Source of the DNA: Cymodocea nodosa
Lineage: Eukaryota; Streptophyta; Magnoliopsida; Alismatales; Cymodoceaceae
Length of the DNA: 64,000 nt
Direction: 5' to 3'
Assembly: GCA_036874045.1 (NCBI GenBank)
Contig: CM072346.1
Span: forward strand, 10,640,001 to 10,704,000
The translations under genes and the position numbers were made by a program. The notes under the pieces are model-generated. The model saw nothing but the letters and a program-made list of their open reading frames with translations. It was not told where the DNA came from and ran no database searches. Shown one piece after another: positions 33,521 to 42,779 of the stretch; position 1 is the first letter of the stretch, and the number at the start of each line of letters is the position of its first letter.

Positions 33521-35591
33521 TGGTTGCTTAGGTGGCACTAGAGAACTTGTATTATTTCCCAAGCAACAACACTAAATAACTTGTATTTGTTAACTTTTGT
33601 TTTTAACTTAGTTAATTTGTCTTTATGCTTATATCAGTAATTCCTTTTTAGAAGTAAACAAACAACCTTTCACACAAATTAGATTTTAATTCCAATTTGT
33701 ATTTTAACTGCAAGTGCACAGTGTATATTGTATTTGTGTGCAAGTACAAGTTCATCCCATAGAGAAATTGAGTAAGAATTGTGTACTGTTCCATTTTTTA
33801 TAATATACTAAATGTGATCAGTAATCCCTCCGTTGAGTTACAATTAACACAACGAACTAATCTCGTGGACTTAAGTTAACTCCACGAGCCTATCTTTTTA
33901 GTTTAATACTGTTATTTACAAAGGAATTCGGTCAACCATTGGGTGGTTCCACAGATTGTAAATAACATCAATTAAACTCTTTAATGCTAGTAAATATTAG
34001 ATTTATCATTAAGCAACACTAACATTCAAATATTTCAAACAGTAATCATTAAAATCTTTAAGTATCTAAAACAAATCGATTACAGTAAACTGTAATACTA
34101 TTTTCTATTTTCTATTTTCTAAATCAAACAAACATAAAACATTCACAATACTAACAATGATAACTTTAATCTCGATACAAAACAAACAATACAACACTTA
34201 AATACTAAATATAAACACAGATAAGTTGTTTTTGGTATTTTTGTTTTTGAGATGTTCATGAAAATGGGTGAAAGGTGAAATGTAAAAATCTCTATCGATA
34301 GTAAACACTTTTGTCACTACATGCTACGCGATTACACCATTGAAAACTTAATCACTTACAATTCTGCCTCCTCTCCCTATAGAATTGCAAGTCCAGAATT
34401 GCAAGATGATCTCCTCTTCAGCATACTGGCATCAACTCGAAACCAAGGCTAGAAGCTTTACAATCTCCTAAGATATGAGTCGGTGCTTGGTGAAAATGGC
34501 TTCCCTTCCCGCGATGCGATCACTCCTCACAATGGTTGTCAAGCATCGTGTTTGGCTCGAAATCGACCCAACATCAGGAAAGTATCCTCACAGACCTTCG
34601 ATGGGTGGTGATTATGATAATGTTGGTGAATTGTTAGTGATGGTGTGGATGATTCGGTGAACTTCCGATGTTGCCTACAGTTAGCGTAGTCCTCCACCTT
34701 TACACACACTGCCACACACTGCCAACCATACCTTCTTCATTTTTTCTCCTCTTCTTTTATATTTCTTCAATAGTAACTGCTTCTACTTTAAATGATCGAT
34801 TGGATTTCCTTCATTCAGATCAATGATGGTGATTTCTTCTCCCTTCCACGAGTGAATTCTTGCGTGATACGTGCAATTGTGGCTTTCCTTCAAATGTCTT
34901 GTTTCTGTAACCGCTACAATGGCATATTAGAAAATAAATAGTCTGTGGAGTTATAGATAACTCAATGGACCTACTTCATTGATTTAACTATAAAAAAAAC
35001 ATGCAATAAATAAATAAGCTACTAACATAACACGTTACCTTAGTGTATATTCATGTAACTCAACGCGTTTAGTTATGTTAACTTAACGAGTTAAGCATGT
35101 GCATCTCACGTAATATACTAAAGCATTTAAATTCACACGTGCATAAATCTAACTTAACAAGTTTAGATATACAACTTACGGTCTTTACTCACTAACTCAA
35201 CGAGTTCTCACGTGATCTTTTTATACCTTTAAACCTGTAACTCGACGAGTTGGCACATGATCTTTTAACAAAAAGAACACTAACTCAACTAGTTGATACT
35301 ATTCACTTAAATATTCTTTTAGCGTTTAAAACATATCTGTCTAGTACATGCAATATAATTCTCCGAAATAACAGAAAATTCGGATACTAAAGAATTAAAA
35401 ACCAGCAACTTACCGACAGTTCAGAAATATATTGAATTAACGCTAATTCCTTGAAATTATGCAAATTCTTTCATTAAAGCATATAATAGTGCAATTATAA
35501 CATAATGGCTTAATTCTCATATGATTAGCTAAATATTATGCCATTAACCATCATTTAACTATTAATATTATGCACTTTTTCGTTCTAAACA
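33521..35591 (-). repeat. Element A 5' LTR
   Basis: The LTR starts tggttgcttagg next to the PBS spacer and ends ttctaaaca. From 33663 on it matches the left LTR. It carries aactgcaagtgcacagtgta near its 3' end on the minus strand. A segment at 35028-35345 has palindromes and a CACGTGA box that match the reverse complement of copia solo LTR 2. An uninterrupted ggtcaaccattgggtgg near 33930 shows the target site where copia solo LTR 1 inserted in the other copy. Confidence 0.87.
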
Positions 35592-35822
35592 ACTAACAAC
35601 CATTGTGAGGAGTGATCACATCATAGGAAGGGAAGCTATTTTCACCAAGCACCGATTCATCTCTTAGGAGACAGTAAAGCTTCTAGCCTTGGTTTTGAGT
35701 TGATGTCATTGTACTGAAGAAGATATCAACTTACAAAAGTCTAGATTCGCAATCTAGTAGGAAGAGGAGCGCTTGACAGTAAGTGGTTAAGTTTTCAATG
35801 GTGTAATCTCATTGCATATAAT
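35592..35822 (+). repeat. Inverted fragment of the same LTR family
   Basis: Bases 35595-35820 are the reverse complement of 34318-34540 (for example acaaccattgtgaggagtga against tcactcctcacaatggttgt). The wording is in places closer to LTR B at 45420-45650 (gaagatatcaacttacaaaagt, gcttgacagtaagtggttaag). The two arms are separated by about 1 kb and could fold into a hairpin. Confidence 0.82.
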
Positions 35823-36095
35823 AAGTGTGAAACTTTTTATCTAAAGTCTACATTAACAGATTTAATTGAGATTAAATTTTCAGTCTAATCTGTTGATTGG
35901 TCGATAAATTAAAAATCTGTGGGCTTACTTTTTGTGTAGTCTAATCTATATTTGGAAAGTATTTGCTTGCCATATTCTTGTAATTAGAATCCTAGATTAT
36001 CCCCATTTCCCTGTGGTTCAACTCATACTTGCTGACGTACTTCATTGGATGCCATGCACTTGCGGTTTAAAAGTTTAAAACTTCTAAAAAATCCA
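35823..36095 (+). repeat. Truncated 5' LTR of the plus-strand Athila element
   Basis: It matches 44133-44396 (aagtgtgaaactttttatct through cttctaaaaaatcca) with about 95% identity by eye. It includes gtggttcaactcatacttgc and gccatgcacttgcggtttaa, the U5 signature. Confidence 0.88.
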
Positions 36096-36102
36096 TATAA
36101 GT

Positions 36103-36122
36103 TTTTAGCACCATTGTTAGGG
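36103..36122 (+). other. Primer binding site, heavily decayed tRNA-Asp type
   Basis: The sequence ttttagcaccattgttaggg aligns to ttttggcgccgttgccgggg. Every difference is C-to-T or G-to-A, as expected from deamination of methylated cytosines on both strands. Confidence 0.75.
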
Positions 36123-36124
36123 AA

Positions 36125-36439
36125 TTGGCATGGTATAATCTAGGTTTTAATTTTTTTTGGATTAGACTTGAGCCTTCTAAGTGTTTTGGTTGTGCATCTA
36201 CAAAAGAGGTAATTATGGAGAATAATTTCTATGCCTTTGGAGATGAATGTTCTCTTTATTGTGACTTATGCCATGTAGAGGGGCATACCACAACCAATTG
36301 CAATCTTTATTATTATCCACCTCAACCATTAGAAAATGTTAGACAATGTAATAAATGTTTAATGTTGAGACATAATGAAGAAGAATGTCTACAAAATCTT
36401 GAAGATGAAATAGTAAAAGCCATTAATTCAATTAATTAA
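36125..36439 (+). pseudogene. Zinc-knuckle ORF after the PBS
   Basis: The coding text shows a CX2CX4HX4C knuckle, CDLCHVEGHTTTNC, and a second finger-like CNKCLMLRHNEEEC. It stops at 36439, and related text continues toward the protease ORF with stops near 36438 and 36537. This is the nucleic-acid-binding part of an Athila gag; the capsid part expected upstream is missing because the PBS is only about 90 bases away. The first residues (MAWYNLG...) overlap the PBS region and are probably not translated as such. Confidence 0.65.
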
Positions 36440-36571
36440 TATCATGAAGAAAATGAATGGCAAAATTATTATACTCAACCAACTATTTATGAAAAAACAA
36501 TTAAGGAAAAAGAATTTAGAATTATGAGTGAGGTGTAAGCCTTAGGAAAACAAATTGAAGATCTAGCTAGG

Positions 36572-37945
36572 ATGGTAGAAGAAGGAGGTTATGAGATAAA
36601 TCCATCCATAGGATTAGAAGAGTCTTCAATCCAACCTAGTGAAGAGGTAGAGCACCAATTTCAAATTGATATAGGAAGAGAACGAGAGGATAATTTAGAA
36701 AATTTTGTAATAATTGAAGAAAATAATGAAAATAGTGGGAAGAATTTAAGTGAAGTAAGTGACTTAGTAGAAGCTTATGTAACACTTAGATTAGGTAATG
36801 TCACTCATAAGACCCCACACATAAGAGAAGAAAATGAAATAATTAGACAAGAAGAAGAAAACAAGGAAAATGAAAATATTGAAAATCAACATAGTAACTT
36901 AGATGGAGAGAGAGTAGATTTAGAACCTACTCAACCCATAGCTTTAGCACCTTATCCTAATAGGTTGAAATTAAATGAAAATATAAAAGATAAAGATATT
37001 GAAAGAATTTTTAAACAGGTGCAAGTTAATATACCTCTCCTTGATTTATTAAAACAAATGTCTAACTGTGCTAAATTTCTTAAAGGGTGGTGCACTAAGA
37101 AGAGAATCAGGAAAGTCATTAAGAGAGCCTTTCTAGCTCAAAAAGTTAGTTCTCCTTTTACCAACCACCTTCCTTTTAAGTTAGATGATCTAGGTACTCC
37201 TTTGATTTCTTGTATTATTAGGGATAAAATATTAGATAAAGCTCTCATAGATTTGGGAGTTGGAATTAATGTCATGCCTAGTAGTGTTTTTGAATCCCTA
37301 GGATTAGAGGGCCTAGTAAGCACCAAAACCATTGTACAATTAGCTAATAAGTCTTTAAGATACCCTCAAGGGAAGATCGATGATGTCTTAATTAGGATTA
37401 GAGATTGTATTTACCCTGTAGATTTTTTAGTTTTAGAAACCTGTAATTCTCTACATAAGTCTAATTTTATTCCTCTTATTTTGGGTAGACCATTTTTGGC
37501 CATTGCTGAGGCAATGATTAATTGTAAGTCAGGTGTCATGAGGTTAACCTATAGAGGTAAGGGAATTGAGTTGAATGTTTTCCATCCTAAAGGAGGAATA
37601 ATTGAGGAGCATAAAGATGATGAAGTGAGTGCACAAATGCTCCAATTTTTTGAAGATGAAGAGGATGGAATGGATGAGATTGTGCAGGTAAAGATGCTAA
37701 ATGTTTTAAATGAATCAAACTCTGGAATGAGATGTGATGATGATGAAGTTGAGATCATTGGAGGAGAGGGTGAGGAGAACCAAGATTGGGAACTCCCCAC
37801 CAATACTCCACATGAACTCCCAACTTTAGAAGCTCCTTCCTTAGAATTGAAACTTTTACCTGACAATTTGAAATATGGATTCTTAGGAGAACATGAAACC
37901 TTTCCAGTGATTATTGCAAATGACTTTCTAGAGAACAAGAGCTGA
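36572..37945 (+). CDS. Athila gag spacer and aspartic protease
   Basis: The 457-codon ORF starts with a Glu/Asn-rich spacer. The conserved bridge LAPYPNRLKLNENIKD, then QVQVNIPLLDLLKQM, follows near residues 125-165. The retropepsin domain lies at about 200-330: ALIDLGVGINVMPSSVF with the DLG form, LANKSLRYPQGKIDDVLI, PVDFLVLE and LGRPFLAIAEAMINCKSGVM. An acidic tail follows. It ends at a TGA near 37943, and RT continues in another frame from about 37933. A frameshift in the original joined gag-pol frame is therefore likely. The protease would process the polyprotein. DLG in place of DTG or DSG is common in Athila. Confidence 0.85.
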   Translation: MVEEGGYEINPSIGLEESSIQPSEEVEHQFQIDIGREREDNLENFVIIEENNENSGKNLSEVSDLVEAYVTLRLGNVTHKTPHIREENEIIRQEEENKENENIENQHSNLDGERVDLEPTQPIALAPYPNRLKLNENIKDKDIERIFKQVQVNIPLLDLLKQMSNCAKFLKGWCTKKRIRKVIKRAFLAQKVSSPFTNHLPFKLDDLGTPLISCIIRDKILDKALIDLGVGINVMPSSVFESLGLEGLVSTKTIVQLANKSLRYPQGKIDDVLIRIRDCIYPVDFLVLETCNSLHKSNFIPLILGRPFLAIAEAMINCKSGVMRLTYRGKGIELNVFHPKGGIIEEHKDDEVSAQMLQFFEDEEDGMDEIVQVKMLNVLNESNSGMRCDDDEVEIIGGEGEENQDWELPTNTPHELPTLEAPSLELKLLPDNLKYGFLGEHETFPVIIANDFLENKS

Positions 37946-40737
37946 GTTTGTTAGATTTGCTGAGGGAATTTAAAGAAGCCATTGGTTGGACTATGGTAGA
38001 TATCAAGGGTATAAGTCTTGCTATTTGCCAACATAGAATTTATTTGGAGGATAATGTTGTACCCTCTCGTAAGTTTCAAAGGAGATTAAACCCCAACATA
38101 CAAGAGGTAGTTAAAAAGGAAATAATTAAAATTTTGGATAATGATATCATCTACCCAATCTTTGATAGTACTTGGGTTAGTCCTATTCAAGTTGTCCCTA
38201 AGAAATCTAGAGTGATGGTAGAAGCAAATGATAAGAACGAGCTCATCCCTGTAAGGAAGCAAATTGGTTGGTGTGTGTGTATTGATTATCGGAAGCTCAA
38301 TGCCGCCACCGGGAAGGATCATTTTCCATTGCCCTTTATTGGTCAAATGTTAGAAAGATTAGCAAGGCAAGAATATTATTGCTTTCTTGATGGATACTCG
38401 GGTTATAATCAAATTGTTATGGCACCTGAAGACCAAGAGAAGACAACCTTCACATGCCCTTTTGGAACGCTTGCATATAGGCAAATGCCTTTTGGACTTT
38501 GTAATGCGCCAGCAACTTTCCAAAGGTGCATGACGGGCATTTTTAATGAAATGACTGAGAGTTGTCTTGAGATTTTCATGGATGATTTTTCTATTTTTGG
38601 ATCTTCATTTGATGTATGTTTGAAGAATTTAATATCAGTACTAGAAAGATGTAAATTGAAGAAGCTGGTCTTAAATTGGGAAAAGTGTCATTTCATGGTC
38701 CAAAGTAGAATTGTGTTGGGACATGTGGTCTCTACGAAAGGATTGGAAGTAGATAAGGCAAAAGTGGAATTAATTGCCAATCTACCTGAGCCTAAAACAA
38801 TTAAAGATATAAGATTCTTTCTAGGCCATGCTAGATTTTACAAGAGGTTCATTAAGGATTTTAGCAAGATAGCTAAACCCTTAACGAACTTGTTAAAAGA
38901 TGTCCCATTTTTGTTCAACCAAGAGTGCAAGGAAGCATTTAATAAGATTAAGAATCAGCTTGTATCATCCCCTATTGTCCAATCTCCTAATTGGGCATAT
39001 CCTTTTGAGGTTATATGTGATGCTTCTGATTTTGCAATAGGGGCAGTATTGGGATAAAAGATTGATAAGCTTCCATATGTAATTTGTTATGCTAGCAAAA
39101 CCCTCGATGATGCTCAACTCAATTATGCAATCATTAAGAAAGAACTTTTAGCTGTTGTATTTGCTTTGGAGAAATTTAGGTCATATTTGATTGAAGCCAA
39201 AGTAATTGTGTATACAGATCATGCAGCATTAAAGTATTTGTTGTCAAAGAAGGATGCCAAGTCACATTTGATGAGATGGATTTTATTGCTACAAGAATTT
39301 GACATTGAAATCAAAGACAAGAAAGGATGTGAAAATGTTGTAGCTGATCATTTATCCATATTGCAGTTAGCACCCTCAAATTCAGAAGTTGGAGAGTCAT
39401 TTCTTGGTGAGCAAGTTTTAATGGTTAATGTCGTCCCATGGTTTGTAGATATTGTTAAATATTTAGTTATGGGATCAATGCCACATGATTGGACAAGGTA
39501 GGATAGGAAGATCTTCTTGTCTTGAGTCAAGTATTTTTACTAGGATGATCCTTATTTGTTTAAGCAATGCCCAAACTTGATCTTGAGACGTTGCATCCCT
39601 AACAATGAGGTTAGGAGTGTTCTTTCCTTTTGCCATGACCAAGCATGTGGGGGACATTTCAGCTTTGGGAAGACTACTACCAAGGTGTTACAATGTGGAT
39701 TTTACTAGCCAACTTTATTCAAGGATGCACATCAGTATTATATAAGTTGTGCTAGATGTCAACAATTGGGAAAAATTTCAAAGAGGAACATGATGTCTCT
39801 CAACCCCATTATTGAAGTTGAAGTATTTAATGTTTGGGGGATTGACTTCATGGGCCCATTTCCCGTTTCAGTAGGATATTTTTATGTGTTGTTGGTAGTT
39901 GATTATGTTTCCAAGTGGATTGAAGCTATCTCTACTAGAACTAAGGATAACAAGGTAGTTGTGAAATTTGTAAGAAATAATATTATATCAAGGTTTGGTA
40001 TGCCTAGAGCTATTATAAGTGATAGGGGCATGCATTTCTGCAACAGAAGTTTTGAAGCTTTAATGAGAAAATATGGAATTGTGCATAAAATTGCTACCCC
40101 TTATCACCCCCAAACATGTGGTCAAGTTGAGAGTGCTAATAAACAAATTAAGACAATTTTGGAAAAGATGGTTAACCACACAAGAAAGGATTGGGCAGAC
40201 AAGCTAGTAGGTGCACTATGGGCATACCAAACTGCTTACAAGACTACCCTTGGAATGACCCCCTATAGAATGGTATATGGGAAAGCTTGTCACTTGCCGG
40301 TAGAAGTGAAACATAAAGCTTTTTGGGCTATAAAGAAACTCAATTTGGATTTAGAAGTAGCTGGCCCACTTAGGAAGTTTCAATTGGCAGAATTAGAGGA
40401 GATGAGGGATGAAGCATATGTAAGAACTGTCTCAAGAAAAGAGAAAATGAAAGTTGTTCATGATAAAAAGATAAGTAAGAAATCATTTGTCCTTAGACAG
40501 GATGTTTGGTTATATATGTCTAGGCTTCATACTCATCCTGGTAAGTTAAGATCTCATTGGGCTAGGCCTTTTGTGGTGCATAAGGTATATCCCTATGGTT
40601 TCATAGATATCAAGAATCCTAAAGACCACACCATTTTCAAGGTTAATGGACAAAGGCTCAAGCCTATCTTGAAGACACCTACTAGTATTGAATTCAGAGC
40701 TAGAGAGGAGAATTTGCAGGAACCTCAGTATGAATGA
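37933..40737 (+). pseudogene. Athila reverse transcriptase, RNase H and integrase
   Basis: One frame covers the whole stretch with stops near 39055, 39499, 39526, 39541 and 39706. RT motifs are CIDYRKLNAATGKDHFPLPF, CFLDGYSGYNQI, MPFGLCNAPATFQRCM and FMDDFSIFGSS. RNase H shows [32 protein letters not shown] and the ENVVADHLS end. Integrase shows CHDQACGGHF, CARCQQLGKISKR, GIDFMGPFP, IISDRGMHFCNRSF, TPYHPQTCGQVESANKQ and the C-terminal GKACHLPVEVKHKAFWAIK block. It closes with FKVNGQRLKPILK. The RT and integrase parts are each uninterrupted; the stops cluster between RNase H and the integrase finger. Confidence 0.92.
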
Positions 40738-40988
40738 ATGAAATAATAGATTTTGTTTTTCTTTTCCTTTTATCTTTGTTTTGTGTGTTTTCTTTTAGTT
40801 TGTTTCACTATCTTAGTTTAGTAGTTAGAAGTTTTATTTTATTTTACTCTTTTGTTGTCTATTTTTCTTATCTATGGTATTGTGGGAGTGTGTTCTTATT
40901 TTATTGTATGGAGGATTATCTAATGTGCATTATTGTTATAATTGTTGTTTCATTGCTGAAATTCATGTTTATTATTTCATGTTCTTAA
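40734..40988 (+). CDS. Small hydrophobic ORF overlapping the integrase stop
   Basis: The ATG at 40734 overlaps the integrase stop in ATGAATGA. The 84 residues are almost all hydrophobic, with three membrane-length stretches (FLFLLSLFCVFSFSLF, FILFYSFVVYFSYLW, CIIVIIVVSLLKFMFII). The region is T-rich, so a chance ORF is quite possible. No homologue is known to me. Confidence 0.3.
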   Translation: MNEIIDFVFLFLLSLFCVFSFSLFHYLSLVVRSFILFYSFVVYFSYLWYCGSVFLFYCMEDYLMCIIVIIVVSLLKFMFIISCS

Positions 40989-41064
40989 ATACTTATTATC
41001 GTTTTATCATAATTGTTGCTTATCCCCATGTAGCTCTTGTAGAAGTTTTTCACAAGTTTAACAC

Positions 41065-41394
41065 ATGGAGACTACAAAAGCTAGGAAAAATCGTCAATCA
41101 AAGGGGAAGACAACACAACAAGCACAACCAGCAAAAGCAACATGGATAGAGAAAGGAAAAGCTCCTGTCACCACAACACAACCATCTACAAGCGCAAGAA
41201 ATTCCAATGCTATAATAGAGAAGTCTATGCTCACCTCTAAGAAGTGCTATGAAGACGATTACATTTGCTACTTCAATAAGACAAACATAGATGAAGAGCC
41301 AAATATGACAAATGTGAAACCACGAAAGAAGATGGATGTGGAAATTCAACGTTTTATTGATCAGATTGACCAAGGTTTTTCTTTCTTTGATTAG
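41065..41394 (+). CDS. Small basic ORF in env position
   Basis: The 109-residue ORF starts METTKARKNRQSKGKTTQQ, a basic and possibly nuclear-targeting start, followed by a Thr/Pro-rich part and an acidic end (KCYEDDYICYFNKTNIDEE). Env-position ORFs of Athila elements often start with such a basic Ser/Thr-rich leader, so I read this as the shortened remnant of that ORF. No domain is visible. Confidence 0.4.
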   Translation: METTKARKNRQSKGKTTQQAQPAKATWIEKGKAPVTTTQPSTSARNSNAIIEKSMLTSKKCYEDDYICYFNKTNIDEEPNMTNVKPRKKMDVEIQRFIDQIDQGFSFFD

Positions 41395-41622
41395 CATATA
41401 ATTTAATGATGCATGAATAAGACAACATGTAGTAGGCTAAAACAGTTATTTCATTACAGATTATGTTGTATTATCATCAACTTATAACCATTAGTACATA
41501 CCTTATATGTAATTTTCAAGATATTTTTTTAACAAGAATTCCACGCAGGCATCATAGGTATGGAATAAGGTTTGACTTTAAGTGACTTCAGTCTGGTATG
41601 ATATCTATATCCCCTCTTTTAT

Positions 41623-41665
41623 ATTACATTGAGGACAATGTCAGATTTAAGCATGGGGGGAAGGT
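41623..41665 (+). other. Internal polypurine tract with ACATTGAGGACAATG motif
   Basis: The sequence ttacattgaggacaatgtca and then tttaagcatggggggaagg recurs, on the other strand, in element A at 13945-13990. It lies about 1.1 kb before the terminal PPT. Confidence 0.65.
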
Positions 41666-42762
41666 GAATTTCATTTCATTACAATTACTTTGATAGGCTC
41701 ATATTTTAAAATTTTAGATACATATCTAGATGCATGATTTTATTGTATTTTTACTTGAAAAACACACTTGATGAGATTGTCTATTCAGTTGTCACTATTA
41801 GATTTCATAGGATAACCCCATTTCCTTTTGAGTGGTGAGACTCCAGGACCAAAAAGCACAGGACCTAATAGTAATGTTCTCCAAAGAAGATGAGTTTAAG
41901 CTATTTGTGTTTTGAGTTTAGTCTTCCTGGTCACTTGAACTTACGCCTTGTTATTTTTATACACCTTTTCTAAGTGATCCCTAAGCCGAGCGCCATCATA
42001 ATCAGGTTATTCATTACATGACCTTTGGTGAGATATTTAGGACCATCCCAAACTTCTATGAGATTTTGAAGGATATGTTTAGGAAAACACCTAAGTTATC
42101 ACATCTAGCATGCTAAGGAGTTTCTTGGGGTAGGTTAGGCTTAATGGTGAAATAAGGTGTTTGATACCATTGGAAAATTCTATTGCTAAAAAAGAAAAAA
42201 AAAAGAGAGGCCAAAGTAGCCCAAAAGAGAGAAAAAAAAAGAATTTGAAAAAAAAGAAAAAATGAAATAAAAAACAAGAGCTTTCAATGTAGAAAGGGGG
42301 CTTGGAGACATATGGGATATGAGGAAGTAGTGGGCTTTCTCAAGTGTCTAGCTTCTTTTATTTTCTTGAGAGTGGGTTGATTAGCATGCTATGATGTTGA
42401 TACTTTGGTTGTTCATTCTAAGTATTTTCTAACTTATTTCATTTGAAGGGAGGGAGTTAGTCACTACCACATATTTCTTTCATTTGATTCATTGTCATAT
42501 TATTATACAATGAGATTTTTCTTAAGTAGTGAGGGTGTGAATCCCTTTTGTTCAAGGCAAAATAGTTCTTGTGGACAGGTGACTTCTCATTCCAATAGTG
42601 TAAAATTGTTGAATCTAGAGGACATTGTGAGAGATTGTGATGTTAGTTTGAGCCACCACCATGCCCAATGAGTTCAATAGTGACAAGTGAACTGAATAAT
42701 TTTTCATGTGATTTCAAGTTCTTGATTTTTAGTTGTTTTTATTACTTGGGACGAGTAAAAGT
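41666..42762 (+). other. Non-coding spacer between internal and terminal PPT
   Basis: I see no coding sequence. A purine-rich run with many A and AG blocks lies at 42188-42275. Otherwise it is typical Athila 3' spacer sequence. Confidence 0.5.
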
Positions 42763-42779
42763 TTAAGCATGGGGGAGTT
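42763..42779 (+). other. Terminal polypurine tract
   Basis: The sequence ttaagcatgggggagtt directly precedes the 3' LTR start TGTTTGGATT. Confidence 0.8.

Larger units (their letters stand above)
3935..35591 (-). mobile_element. Element A: large Athila-type Ty3/gypsy retrotransposon, minus strand, nested and defective
   Basis: Two direct LTR copies bound the element: 3935-4205 plus 11061-12668 on the left (3' LTR) and 33521-35591 on the right (5' LTR). A tRNA-Asp-like PBS lies inside the right LTR and a polypurine tract inside the left one. Without the later insertions it is about 17 kb. Minus-strand order is zinc knuckle/spacer, protease, RT-RNase H, integrase, env-like ORF, gag capsid, captured fragments, PPT. 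The RT box FMDDFTIYG and the GIVLGH and [19 protein letters not shown] motifs place it in the Athila branch. Insertions are a copia solo LTR with a LINE, a complete copia element and a solo gypsy-type LTR. The left LTR lacks the outermost roughly 140 bases of the right LTR, so no TSD of the whole element can be read. Confidence 0.82.
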
